DNA of 51,888 bases from Trichomonas tenax (GCA_023091735.1 JALKBU010000281.1:1-51888), one strand, 5' to 3'; positions 29,695-40,517 are shown, counted from the first letter of the stretch. The notes: a model not told the origin generated them from the sequence alone. Numbers and translations: made by a program.

Positions 29695-32600
29695 TTATGC
29701 TTTATTTCCCCATCTCTTTCTTAATGCTTCCATTCTTGCTTTCATTTGAGCCTTTTTCTCATCATCCTTCTTGGCTGCAGCATGTTTAGATGACTTGGAG
29801 CCTGTTGAGAGTCTTGGTTTATCATTCTTCTCTGGCAGCTTTTCTTCTTCCTTTTTAGTTGAGTGAGTCAAAGCTGTCGACAGCGCTTGTGCCACAGATG
29901 ATCCGCGTGACTGCGTAATAATATCCAAGCGTGTAGGACTGCTCTTACTATCCTTTGTTGGTGTAAGAATCGTTGTTGTAACATTATTTTCCTTCTCATC
30001 CTTGTTATATAACATCTTCATTGGAGAGATCTTCGGTGAAACAGGCATCTCACTTGCCTTATTCATTGGTGACGGTGTGCTAAGGAGGCTGTCATTATTA
30101 GGTCTCTTTGAAGGAGTGACAATAGATTCTCTTGGCGAGTTAACAACAGGTGATAACATTTTAATTGGCGACTTCACAATTTTTACAGGACTCTGCTCTT
30201 CTTTTGGTAATGCGCTGATAACTAATTCATTGGAATTGATGGACTTGCGCGATGATCTCTTGTTTATAGTAACTTTTTCATCATCAATAGCTTTATCATC
30301 AATTTTAGTTGTTTTCAGTGTCTTAAGGATATTCTGTTTGATTGAAGATGCCGGCTTTGGTTCATCATTAACAAAGGATGATCTAAATGACTGCTTTTCT
30401 TTTTGCGGACTCAATATTTCAGACATCTCAGTCAATTTAGATTTAGAATTTGGTGAATTTCGCATTATTGAAGAATTGTTATCATCAAATGTTGAGTTAT
30501 TCCTCTTCTTTGGAGTTTCGTCTCTTGTGAATTGAGATTTAATCGATGGCCTCTTTGATGTTTCTTCGTTTTTAGCAGAAATCGGTTTCTTTGATATCGT
30601 TGTAACCTGTGGTGCAGATTTCTGGTCAATTGCTTGAATAGCAGTTTGAACTAATTGAACTCTAATATCATCTTTCTTCTGCTTCGATACAGAATTTTGA
30701 ATTGATGGGAGTTGAGACTGAATGCATTTCTTGGATTCTTCAAGTTCTGTGGCTTCTCTATCAATAACTGAAGAGATCAAAACCACAAAAGCCTTTGCAA
30801 AGAATGATGTTGCAGTAACAGATTCAACAGTTTCCATTGAGCGCAAAAGCGAAACAAAACTCAAAGAAGCGGGAAGTTTCTCAAAGAGTTTATATATAAG
30901 AGAATTGATCATTTGCGCGACACCATCAATTGCTTTAAGAGATCTGTTGAAGTATGTTGCAGCAAAACAGATTGATACTAATTCTTCCTGCAATGCATCA
31001 TTTGTAACATCAAAGCGTGAAGTTATCTCATGGAGAACATAAAGGGCGTGTTTGATAATTCCATAGTTTGCCTCTGTTTGCCTCAATTCTTTGGAAAGTT
31101 GCTCCACAATAATTTGAGCCTGTGGTTCAACTGAATCTGGATTTATACTCAACTGCTGAACAAGTGTTCTCAGGATATGCGCTTTATCAGCTTGTGATAA
31201 ATCACTGAAATTTTCAAAAAAAACTTCTCCTGATGTGTTGATTGGAATAAATGGCATCAAGAATTCAATTTGTTCCTTTGTGAATGAATTGAACAAATTT
31301 GTCTTTTGCTCTTGAGTCATATTATTCGCTATAAGTGCTAAAACACCCCCACATGCAGCAGAAACGCCAACTTCGTTGCTGTTTGCAAATCCCATTAATT
31401 CGAAGAAAACTTCTTTGTTTGAGGAATTTTCACCAACGCAAAGCTGAAGCTCGGAGAAGATATGTAACAAAGCTTGCGTTGAAGCACCAGGAATGCAAGA
31501 GCGGAGACTTAATGAGTATTCATTGATATCAGAATTCAAACGAATATTAACCAAAAGGTCGAGAACGGAATCAACAATCTGCTGTGATTTATTATCGATA
31601 GACCAAAGAATCATTGGAACGATCATATCCATTTCTTGTGAAGTGATAAGATTGCTTTCATTATAGAGCTTAGAGATGAACTGAACACCATCCAAAACAA
31701 CTTTGATGTTCTTATCAAATAACTTGATTATAAACCATCGCAAGAATATATCTGAGCAGTTGTAAAAGTTTGATTCGTTTCCTTCGAAGAATTGAGTCAT
31801 TTCTTCCAGAGCCTTTAACTGTTCATTCATTTGGTTGCTAAAGAGCTTTGTTGTGAAAGATGGAGGCAAATGAGTGCTTGCATCGAGTTTGCATTTATCG
31901 CTGAAAGGAACAATGTTTTGCTTATTGTTAATGAGAGCTTGTCCAATCTTTACCAATAATGCAAGTCTCTTTTGCTTCTTGGATGCTGTTGCTTGTGTGA
32001 ATCTTGGTGTTTCAACAACAGGTTTTTCTTCCTTTTCCTTTTCTTTTTGGATTATCATTGAAGATTCGTTTTGATTCTTTTCCGTTGACTTTGCTTTCTT
32101 CCTCACCTGCCTTGTAATTGGCGATGATGGAATCTCTTTGACTGTCTTTGCAAGATTCTCTTCCTTCGGTTTTGGAGGAACACCACACATATCAAGAATC
32201 TTTTGCGCTTCTTTTCTGACATTTGCAACTTTGTCGTTCATAAATGGCTGAACAATGACTTTCAGCTTTTCTATATCTGGTGGAGTGAAAGTGCTGAAGT
32301 TGCTCTCCATCCATGCAAGAGAAGTCAGTCTCGATCCTGTGACAAACTTGGCATCAGTGGAAATTTTTGTCAGCGCATCAATAAAAGGTGTAGGGCCACT
32401 TTTTGGAAGAAATGCATTGATTGTGGCTGTTACAATATCTCTGTTATGCTCACTGAAATCTGTCCATCTCTGGACAATGTATGGGGCGAATGTTCGAGCA
32501 TACTTTCCAAAATCACCATCAGCTTTTTGAGCAATTCTTGCTAATGTCGAAAAAGTGTTAAGAATGATTCTGTCGCTTTTTGTCATATAATCTTTGAAAA

Positions 32601-33735
32601 GCGACATAACTGGCCCAAGATCGCTTGTCATGATGTACGGCATCTCAGCTATCGCACCATCTATCGTCTTGAAGAATTCATCAAAATCTTTGAACTTTTG
32701 AGCGCTTGCAGCAGCTGCGAGAACTTCAGGAGTAATGACATTTGAAATTTTCGCCTTTTGAGCATCTTCTGCAGCTTTTTCTTTATTAAGCTGTTCATTC
32801 AACTTTGCGAGCTCTTCAAGTGCATTGACGTTGCTGGTCCTGTAGAACCTCTTCGTTGGTCGTGGAAGATTTTTAGACACCTTAAATTCCTCATTTAAAA
32901 GGTTTTGCACAGAGTTTGGAAGCGTTTCTAGCTGCTTCTGGAATGTTTCTCCAAGTTCCTTGTATATATATGATGATATTTTGATAGCTTTGCTCTTAAC
33001 ATCTTTGTTTGTATTCTCTAATAATTTGATCAAAACAGGAAGAAAGTTTTCAATTGAAATATTTCCAAGACCAAACGTTTCTACGATTCCAAGGATAACT
33101 TCTAGTGCCGAATTTTGCGATTTTGCGTTCTTTATTGTGTTAATTGCAGTACAAGCGTGAAGGAGAACGAATGATGGACAAATTGCTTCAGCAATCATTT
33201 CAAGTAGCTCTGATGATGGCTTTTTAAGTGCTGAATCAGAAAGTTTTTCAACTAAAAACGTAATTATTATTGCAACTGTGGATTTCTTGATATTGTTTGA
33301 TTTTACAAGTACAGTCCTGAAAATATCAATGAGCATGCTATTAACGCCCGAAATTTTCTCTTTCCAACCAATTATTGCTTCAATTCCTTTATAAACAGCG
33401 TCTGCATTTGAATCAAGATCATATTCTTTGCTCAATATCGTTTGCAATGCATTGAGTCCTTTAATTTTGTTCTTGAATGCTCTTGCCTTTAATAAATTGA
33501 AATCGTTACCAACAAGTAGACTTAATTGCTTTGTTGCAGAATCTTTCGATATTGATATCTCACCGCAGTTGTCTGGTTCGTTATCTTTCACGAATTTACG
33601 CTTGTTGAGCGTTAATGATAAAATCATTGGAACAATTTCCTCTTCCTCGACTTGCATACCTCCATTGGGGTCTGCAAAAGCCTCTGGAGGCAAATTGCTT
33701 AAGTCATAGTCCTTTTCTGGAACTTCATCTCCCAT
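29695..33735 (-). CDS. XMAP215/ch-TOG/CLASP-type TOG-domain microtubule protein
   Basis: 1346 residues from the Met at 33735. Three stretches of HEAT-type helices resemble TOG modules: about 60-290 (contains IIGWKEKISGV, like the WKER opening of TOG domains), about 345-550 (FDEFFKTIDG to the LDMCGVPP end), and about 630-1030. Then follows a Ser/Pro/Lys-rich tail with many SPxK sites (SPVKIVKSP, SPRES, SPMKML; about 1100-1290), a probable Cdk-regulated lattice-binding region, and a basic end (MKARMEALRKRWGNKA). TOG proteins bind tubulin and speed microtubule growth or rescue. In a flagellate it would serve the spindle, axostyle and flagella. An earlier in-frame Met at 33792 gives 19 residues unlike the rest and is probably leader. 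Confidence 0.78.
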   Translation of the reverse strand: MGDEVPEKDYDLSNLPPEAFADPNGGMQVEEEEIVPMILSLTLNKRKFVKDNEPDNCGEISISKDSATKQLSLLVGNDFNLLKARAFKNKIKGLNALQTILSKEYDLDSNADAVYKGIEAIIGWKEKISGVNSMLIDIFRTVLVKSNNIKKSTVAIIITFLVEKLSDSALKKPSSELLEMIAEAICPSFVLLHACTAINTIKNAKSQNSALEVILGIVETFGLGNISIENFLPVLIKLLENTNKDVKSKAIKISSYIYKELGETFQKQLETLPNSVQNLLNEEFKVSKNLPRPTKRFYRTSNVNALEELAKLNEQLNKEKAAEDAQKAKISNVITPEVLAAAASAQKFKDFDEFFKTIDGAIAEMPYIMTSDLGPVMSLFKDYMTKSDRIILNTFSTLARIAQKADGDFGKYARTFAPYIVQRWTDFSEHNRDIVTATINAFLPKSGPTPFIDALTKISTDAKFVTGSRLTSLAWMESNFSTFTPPDIEKLKVIVQPFMNDKVANVRKEAQKILDMCGVPPKPKEENLAKTVKEIPSSPITRQVRKKAKSTEKNQNESSMIIQKEKEKEEKPVVETPRFTQATASKKQKRLALLVKIGQALINNKQNIVPFSDKCKLDASTHLPPSFTTKLFSNQMNEQLKALEEMTQFFEGNESNFYNCSDIFLRWFIIKLFDKNIKVVLDGVQFISKLYNESNLITSQEMDMIVPMILWSIDNKSQQIVDSVLDLLVNIRLNSDINEYSLSLRSCIPGASTQALLHIFSELQLCVGENSSNKEVFFELMGFANSNEVGVSAACGGVLALIANNMTQEQKTNLFNSFTKEQIEFLMPFIPINTSGEVFFENFSDLSQADKAHILRTLVQQLSINPDSVEPQAQIIVEQLSKELRQTEANYGIIKHALYVLHEITSRFDVTNDALQEELVSICFAATYFNRSLKAIDGVAQMINSLIYKLFEKLPASLSFVSLLRSMETVESVTATSFFAKAFVVLISSVIDREATELEESKKCIQSQLPSIQNSVSKQKKDDIRVQLVQTAIQAIDQKSAPQVTTISKKPISAKNEETSKRPSIKSQFTRDETPKKRNNSTFDDNNSSIMRNSPNSKSKLTEMSEILSPQKEKQSFRSSFVNDEPKPASSIKQNILKTLKTTKIDDKAIDDEKVTINKRSSRKSINSNELVISALPKEEQSPVKIVKSPIKMLSPVVNSPRESIVTPSKRPNNDSLLSTPSPMNKASEMPVSPKISPMKMLYNKDEKENNVTTTILTPTKDSKSSPTRLDIITQSRGSSVAQALSTALTHSTKKEEEKLPEKNDKPRLSTGSKSSKHAAAKKDDEKKAQMKARMEALRKRWGNKA

Positions 33736-36430
33736 ATTTATAAATTTTAACAAAATTTTTAAACGTTCATTATGCTTTCGGACTTTTGACACTTTACGAT
33801 GTCAGATTTTCTCAAACATTAATTCAATGACCTTCAAATCACTTTCTAAAACAAAATCACTACACAATCATCATTTGGTGTATGAGTATATTCTATTTCA
33901 ATAACTTTGCTGATCATTTTTTAATCAAAATTATATTTTCGAGATATAATTTTTAATATTCATGTGCTTAATAATGCAAGCCTTCTTTAATTGAGTATTT
34001 ATTAAATGTGGAGACACAGACATCGCGAAATGCCAATAATATATCAAAAGGAATAAAAAGAATAGCATGTCATGCTAGAGGGCACTCATTTATATATACA
34101 AATTGTATGATATTCGAAATGATTGCTAAATTCATCAAATAATGATGAATATGCTCGATTGATTGAAAATATCGTTCCAAAATATTGAATTCATAGGCTT
34201 TGTAGTTATAAATTGCAATAAATTCAAGTAATGTATTACAAGGATAAGTCTATAAAGGATGAAAATGAAAAATGGAAAAATGGATTGATCTAAAAATAGG
34301 ATTTACCATCTCCTGAGTTATGCGCTGTAATGATCTGAAGCAATGTATTAAAATGTCAAGTCTATAAAAGATGAAAATGAAACAGGTAAAAATAATGAAA
34401 TATAGTCAAGATTCGTCGTAATCTTTTGCCTATCGCATCTAAATAATTAACTGTGAATGTATCGAAGTCCATTGTCCAAACAGTGGCTAATTTAACAAAA
34501 TGTTGTTTCACTGTCAGTTTCGAACTTTGAGATTATGGGGTTAAATTTATTGCTTGAAAGCAACTGATTGCCTGAATATCAAAGCGGAATTTTAAATACA
34601 CGAAATTGAAATAAGGTGTGGGAGGAGAAGACAAACTAAACCGAAAATTTTTGGTAAAGTTTGTGTTTTTAACCTTTTCTTGGCCAATAATCAACATCTG
34701 GCCTTATAGTAATATAGTCAGATGGGTAATATGTTTGTCCATGATCTATGAGAGTTTGAAGCGATTCTAAAATTTCATCTCGAATCTCGAGAAATCATTA
34801 AACTAAAAATATTTATATCAGGAAATATAATTGTTAGGTTATGATAGTGTAGGTGACAGCTCATAAAATAGTGAATTGTGTATTGTAATATTCCCTAATT
34901 TCTCTCTCAACAAATTTTAATTCTCGGTGTTAAAATGTGGTATTAACATTGACACATTGAATTTAGAATATATGAAGTATGTGTTATATAAATTCAAATC
35001 TATAACACTATATACACCTTCAAGATAATGAAATTAAAATTGCCAATTACATAAAATGTGTGTTATTAAATAATGAATGATGTGTATAGAATATATTGAT
35101 GGGTGTAAGTTGTATTATCTAGTTATTTATCATTGTTATCACTGTATTGTCGAGATACACTCTAAATTAATATCTCAAAAGTGACTGATTACCGATGTGT
35201 TATTTGGAGTGCATCATATCAAGAAGATCATAAGCAGCATATCAGTTATTATACTCATATACTATAGTACTTGCATATACTTTTGCATCGAGTTGTATAT
35301 TGTTGTTGCCTTTGTATAACTATTTGTGCTAATGTGCATTCTCCCGATGCTAGAATTATTGTGATTGATTAATCCATGAAATTGTGTGTATTTAAGAAGT
35401 CTACATGCTATTCAAAGATACCTTATTGCATGCACACAGTTTTTGATGGTTTATTATAATATTTTATGAAAAATATGTAATATCTTATATTCAGAAGAGT
35501 GATTGGGGATTACTTAACATGAAATACTAAATTCTAGTGTATGTAGAGCATTTATTTGTCACAAATAGCTAATTATAACATATAATTAGGTTCATCAAAA
35601 AAATATCAAATGCAATGTCAGATTAAAAGTAACACTATACTACTCATATGAGAGTGTGTTATTTATGCGCTTTCACAAGCCTTAAGTTCAGAAAAATAAA
35701 AATTTATTTTCTCAAGTCTCTTATTTCATAACATATGTACTTGGGTGCATGCTTTCGCATGCTATGTTGAGCAGCCAACATGTATATGGATGTGAATAAG
35801 AAAATATTAAAAATATTCACTTAAATTTTGATGCTATTCAGTATATATTATTTTGTATACGTGTGCATCCTTCCTGCACAGAGAAACTTATCAGAAACAG
35901 CGTAAATAGCAAAAATGCTTGTGATATATAATTTTGACAATGTAAAGTAATTGCTTCAAAATGTCAAAAAAACAAAAACAAAAAATATATTTTTAACACA
36001 TGCACATATTGTAATGCACATTTGCCGGCTAATTATATAAAAATTAGTCTTTTTTATTAAGTTTTTAATACTGATTATTTCAATATTGACGACATAGATT
36101 AATAAGCATAAGTAGAATTCATGCATACACACTGGGCATATTTTATCGCCTATCAAAAGTATCAGAACTCTATTTAATATTATCAAACGAATGAAAAATA
36201 ACTATAAACAACTATATTCATTCTCTGTTGTTCTCCTGTGTATGCAGAAGGATAAAATATATTGAATTATAGATGTTTCTGTTAAAATAAAGCAAAATTG
36301 CATGATTCTGTAATTTTTGAGCTACCCTAAAGCTCACAGTAACTCTGTTGATCATCCATTCGCGCGCAAATCAACAAAATGCTATAAAGTAGCTTAGAAA
36401 GCAGATATTATAATCAAATATTTTTTTAAG
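33736..36430. other. Long intergenic region, 2.7 kb
   Basis: No gene recognised. It contains one local duplication (separate entry), several GCATGC-based palindromes (for example GCATGCTTTCGCATGC at 35747-35762), and long runs of TATA-like sequence. It leads into the hairpin cluster at 36431. Confidence 0.5.
34225..34382. repeat. Local direct repeat, about 46 bp, 112 bp apart
   Basis: 34225-34270 and 34337-34382 share AATGTATTA and AAGTCTATAAA(g/a)GATGAAAATG with few differences. A partial duplication of non-coding DNA. Confidence 0.7.
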
Positions 36431-36535
36431 ATCAAATATCATTGAAAATGACGTGCTTCTTGCCCACATCATACAGAACATCGCTACATTGAAGAAAATG
36501 GGTAGGAAGCACGTCTTTCTCAATGATATTTGATT
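36431..36535. repeat. Hairpin A1, 36-nt arms, 33-nt loop
   Basis: Left arm 36431-36466 (starts ATCAAATATCATTG, contains GACGTGCTTC) pairs with 36500-36535 with four mismatches. First of four consecutive hairpins. Confidence 0.85.
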
Positions 36536-36630
36536 ATGAATTATAGCTGGACGCTCCATTTCATTATGGAGGGTATTCATCGAATGAGTGTGATCTGTCG
36601 ATGTAATTTTAGTGTTTGCTGGTGCCAGAA

Positions 36631-36776
36631 GTCGATAATTTATCCAAAAAATATAAATGCCATCAAAAATGATCAATTTCTAGTAAAAACTCTCCAGAAC
36701 AGCAATTGTCTGAAGAATTTGTGCCAGAAATTGATCATTTTTGATGGTATCTATAAACGGAGAATTATAAATCGAC
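36631..36776. repeat. Hairpin A2, about 53-nt arms, 40-nt loop
   Basis: A perfect 22-nt core (36660-36681 with 36726-36747, contains CATCAAAAATGATCAATTTC) is extended outward by imperfect pairing to 36631 and 36776 (TCGAT / ATCGA). Confidence 0.85.
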
Positions 36777-36781
36777 AATAA

Positions 36782-36854
36782 CTTTAGTTGTCTAATAACA
36801 TGATAAGCTTGTGTACATAAGCTATCTGTTTGTCATGTTATCAGACAACTAAAG
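36782..36854. repeat. Hairpin A3, 22-nt arms, 29-nt loop
   Basis: 36782-36803 pairs with 36833-36854 with one mismatch (CTTTAGTTGTCTaATAACAT). The loop holds a nested AGCTT...AAGCT stem. Arm length equals a typical small RNA. Confidence 0.88.
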
Positions 36855-36895
36855 CGAGTAATGTGGATCGATAAATGGAGTATATGGATTTATCG

Positions 36896-36966
36896 CATTT
36901 TCTACGACTCTCTGAAGTTCACGCATAGTCTTGTGTCTTAGGAACTTCAGAGAGTCGTAGAAAATG
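36896..36966. repeat. Hairpin A4, perfect 25-nt arms, 21-nt loop
   Basis: 36896-36920 (CATTTTCTACGACTCTCTGA then AGTTC) is the exact reverse complement of 36942-36966. Confidence 0.92.
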
Positions 36967-37021
36967 TAGATTTGTAAAAGGAAGTCGAACTAGCTAGATC
37001 TGAACAAATATCGATGACATC

Positions 37022-37236
37022 AACTATTGCATTCTTTGCTGAGAGAGGATATGTTGACTCTATTCATCGCTGAGAGAGAATTTACTATTGTATTCTTTGC
37101 TGAGAGAGAATTTACTATTGTATTCTTTGCTGAGAGAGGATTTGTTGATTCTTTTAATCGCTGAGAGAGGATTTGTTGATTCTATTAATCGCTGAGAGAG
37201 GATTTGTTCAATATATTTTTCTCTGAGAGAGGATTT
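37022..37236. repeat. Tandem repeat, about 30-33 bp, 7 copies
   Basis: Seven units share GCTGAGAGAGGATTT as core (GAATTT in some). Two subfamilies alternate: one with ACTATTGTATTCTTT before the core, one with GTTGATTCTATTAATC. Lies directly after hairpin A4. A 63-codon frame from 37204 partly made of this repeat is not considered a gene. Confidence 0.85.
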
Positions 37237-38017
37237 ACTGAGTGGACGAAAAATGTCACTTTTGATTTTTCCGCTGGCAATCTCTCACAAGCATTAATTA
37301 ATGCTCAATGCTTGATTTTTACACTAAGTATGAATGCTTGCATCAACATAGTGAACTTGATAAGAATTTGCACAAATTGTCACGATAAGAGATAATTGAT
37401 TAATTGTTCGGACATTATTCGTTTGCAATTCAATGTGAATTCAAGATTTCCCGTTCTTCACTTTGCCCCAACGTATTGAATAATAACTCAAGGCATTCAA
37501 CACCTCATCATTTTATATTGATTGTTTATTAAATTTTTGCTTTTTTTAATTATTGAATTTATACGCAAAAAAAGATTATGCTTCGATAAAATAAATAATG
37601 TGTTAAAAATAATTATAGCTAGGCACACACAATCCTAAATACTAACTGAAATAAAACATATATAAATTATGCATATGCGACGTAAGAAATGATGCAGTCA
37701 TCAATGCATGCATAAGCTATATCAAATTTAGCACTCTAATGCAAAAAAATATCGTAAATTTGGTCGAGTAAAGATTTTTGGATATATATCGTACTGCAAA
37801 TGACGTAAAATCCATTCTCATCTTAATGGAATGCACTTCATTGGATTTAAACTGATAAATTCGTCGAATAAAGGAATTTAATTTGAATTACTTCGTAATT
37901 ATGAAACTAAATATAACTGCATTGTGCTTGAGTGCATACAATGAGTGATATAAAGTAAAAGCGAACACTATTTCTTGCATTCTGCATTTATTTCTTCAAA
38001 TACGATTTATATCTCGG
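37237..38017. other. Intergenic, left flank of the virus-like module
   Basis: No gene recognised. AT-rich. The left boundary of the module at 38.0 kb is not marked by a visible inverted repeat. Confidence 0.45.
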
Positions 38018-39382
38018 CTATGACAAGGCGATAACGTTGTTGATCTTATTATAAATTGCATCCACATTTTTGGTCAGTTGTTCAGTTTGGCGTTTCTTTG
38101 ATTGCTCTAATAGCTTAAGATTAGATCTATCAAGCTTATTCAGTAGCATTCCTAATTTGTCATTTAATAAGGCTTTTGTTTCGTTATCATTTATCGAATT
38201 CTGAAGTTTCATAATTTCAGTGTTGCTTGCTACAGCTATTTTATTATCATATTCATCCTATGCCTTTTGTTGTTTAATTTCCGATTCAAACTTTTCATTT
38301 AATAATGTTGCCATGCGATCAGCGTATTGTTTTTCGAATAATCTATATTGGTAATCAGGCATACTCTTAATAATTCGATCTAAATAATTGTTATATTGTG
38401 CCTTTTGAGCTTCTATAAATCTCTCCTCTGTTTTATTTTGTGCTTCTAGAATGGAAACTTCTGCTCGACGTTGTTTTTCAATTTCAGCCATTTCACTGTT
38501 GTATACGGAATCGAAATCAACATTAGATATCTGCGCCTGCTTTAATGAATAAAGTTTATTTTTCAATTCCTGATTTGACTTATTCATCGTCTCCAGAATT
38601 TCATTTTCTGCTTTCAATCTAATTTCCTCTTTAACCTTTGCCTTATAATCTGGACTTTCGTAAATTTTCTCTTTTGCTGTTTGTTCTGATTTTTTCTTTA
38701 GGTTCTCTTCGATACTTTTATCTAATGGAGCAAATATATCTTTCTTATATTGTAAATCGGCTAGTTCATTTTGTTTATCTTGTTATTCTTTACTTTAGTA
38801 AATTTTCTTCTTAGCCAAAATTTCTGCATTTTTCTTTTTCTCTGCCACAATTTTTTCATCAAGATCGTTATATGTTGAATTTAAAGCTTTTTGATATTCT
38901 AATTCTTCAATATGTTTTCGATATCCTTCTGATTCCACTACACTTTTTTGTTGTTCCAAAGCTGTATTTTTATCACGCAATTTTCGATTTTCATTACGCA
39001 ATTCTTCATGTTTCTTAAAATTCGCATCATTTTTGAGAGTTTGTTCGGCTTCTCTATTCTGAGTTGCTAACAATCTATTCTGAGCTACTAAATCTGCCGT
39101 TAAGTGTTTCGGATCTTGATTCATATTTTGCCCCGGGATAACTTAGGCACCCCCTGCTGTTAGTGATGGAGGTAACATCCCCATTTTTGCTAAAAGAGCC
39201 CCTCGTAAACCTCCAACTGCTTTTTGTGCTAAAGCAGGGTTCATCATAGCAGGGTTAAGTAAGGGGTTGGTTAAACCCTTTTGTTGAATAGCTGATTGTT
39301 GTGGCATTTTTACGATTGGATGCTTTAAGGTTTTCCTCTTATCGAGTTTATTTGTACGTTTCTTCAATTTCTTTACCGGCAT
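38018..39382 (-). pseudogene. Long coiled-coil protein gene with four in-frame TAA/TAG codons
   Basis: One frame of 454 codons from ATG 39382 to a TAG at 38018. The N-terminus is basic (PVKKLKKRTNKLDKR), followed by a Pro/Met/Ala-rich stretch and, from about residue 95, a coiled coil rich in Gln, Lys and Glu. The frame is broken at 39143 (TAA), 38795 (TAA), 38783 (TAA) and 38258 (TAG), yet composition, heptads and phase continue unchanged through all four, with no TGA and no frameshift. Flanks are Gln-rich (for example KKKIY-stop-SKE-stop-QDKQNE, and KQQKA-stop-DEYDN). Either point mutations at Gln codons, or readthrough/recoding. Similar in kind to the coiled-coil proteins of Mavericks. Confidence 0.6.
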
Positions 39383-39417
39383 TTACACAAAAATAAAAAC
39401 AATGTGAATCTCAAACC

Positions 39418-39810
39418 TTAAAATCGATGAGATCCTAAACGTCTGGCTCTACGGGCGTGGTTCATTTCAACGGCTCTTGTATACACTAATTCATACAAAC
39501 GATTACTTTGGGAATAGAAAGCATAAGCCTGATCAACGGTACCATTGGCTACATCGGCGTAATAATTATGATAACCGACTTCAGGATTTGTGTACTGTTG
39601 TTTAACTTTCATAGCAGCATACCATGGCGGTAAACCTAAAGCAGCATCTGCTTGTTGTGACGATATCATTTCCACTTTTGGTCCTGCCAAGCCATATCCG
39701 ATTTGAGCCTGTTGAACTTTAACGGCATTTGGAATTAGTTCTGTATTTGGAGTAGCAGCATAACCTATAAAATGGTCAGCTGGTTGATCATTTACGGTAG
39801 CTTGTTGCAT
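39418..39810 (-). CDS. Module protein, 130 aa, unknown
   Basis: From Met 39810 (MQQATVNDQPADHF), 130 residues, ending in TAA. Ala/Gln/Tyr-rich in the middle (GLPPWYAAMKVKQQYT), Arg-rich at the end (RRARRLGSHRF), as in virion-associated proteins. No family recognised. Starts shortly after the membrane protein gene and ends 36 bases before the coiled-coil gene, so the three probably form one expression unit or have very short promoters. Confidence 0.55.
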   Translation of the reverse strand: MQQATVNDQPADHFIGYAATPNTELIPNAVKVQQAQIGYGLAGPKVEMISSQQADAALGLPPWYAAMKVKQQYTNPEVGYHNYYADVANGTVDQAYAFYSQSNRLYELVYTRAVEMNHARRARRLGSHRF

Positions 39811-39829
39811 TTTGATAGTAATAAAACGA

Positions 39830-39964
39830 TCATGAATATAACCTTTTAATATTTTCAGGCATTTTTGAGGGTTTTTTTGGAGCATTAATCAAAATATCAA
39901 CAGCGCACAGAAACAGGTAAATAGTTCCTAAAATAATCGCACCGATCTCGATGATGAGTGTCAT
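39830..39964 (-). CDS. Small one-helix membrane protein
   Basis: 44 residues from Met 39964: a hydrophobic helix (IGAIILGTIYLFLCAVDILI) and a short basic tail with KKPSK. Stop TGA. An earlier in-frame Met at 40045 would add a second hydrophobic stretch. Small membrane proteins with Pro/Lys tails are common in large-virus-like elements; compare the one at 48597. Confidence 0.5.
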   Translation of the reverse strand: MTLIIEIGAIILGTIYLFLCAVDILINAPKKPSKMPENIKRLYS

Positions 39965-40517
39965 ATTTCGGATAAAATAAAAGCAACGAAATAAAAAAAA
40001 TATCCTTATCAAAATTTTGAATAAAAAATTGGATAATTTACCCATTCAAACAATTGAGGTCGTAAAAATAATGCTATCAAAAGCATGTTAACGTAAAAAT
40101 ATATCTCAGAGATATTTATTTTTGACATGTAATTTTGTTACATTGTCTCTGTCACTTTTCAGGATTGTCACCTTTTATTCCCTTGACATGTAAACCTGTT
40201 AAATTGTCAGATATTATCCTGGTCACTTTTCCTGTAACATCCCCAATGTTATCACCGGTAAAAAACACCCCCCTGGATTCCCAGTAACCTGGGGCGGAGC
40301 CTAAATGAAATTATAACCGGTGTATGGACCAGTAATAAAGCTTGTTACATTTGTTACATGTAATTTAATAAACTATTTAGGATATTATATTGGTCTTAAT
40401 TTCAGATGTTACAGGTAACAAAGTAACATTATATTATCCCGGGGATAGCCCCTGAAATATTTTCCTGGCAAAAGCTAGAGGCCGAAGGCCGGCAGCTTGC
40501 CAGTTTTTTTTTTTGAA
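39965..40517. promoter_or_regulatory. Divergent control region of the module
   Basis: Separates leftward and rightward genes. It carries two leftward TGACATGTAA(A) copies (40123-40132, 40184-40194), repeated GTTACA/TGTAAC words (about 40136, 40228, 40344, 40353, 40416-40431), and GC-rich foldbacks: CCCCTGGATTCCCAGT with CCTGGGG (40266-40294), CCCGGGGATAGCCCC (40438-40452) and GAGGCCGAAGGCCGGC (40480-40495). GC content is well above the surroundings. Likely promoters; a replication or packaging role is speculative. Confidence 0.5.

Noticed and set aside
36431..36966. Hairpins as MITE-type transposons
   Set aside because: The four arms differ in sequence, adjoin each other and show no target-site duplication, so a family of insertions is the weaker explanation, though it is not excluded.
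37204..37395. Open frame after the 31-bp repeat
   Set aside because: Starts within the repeat, has no ATG in good context and no protein signature.
38018..39382. A host-wide change of genetic code
   Set aside because: Host genes such as eS8, Fe-SOD and the PMT have no internal UAR, so any decoding would be element-specific.
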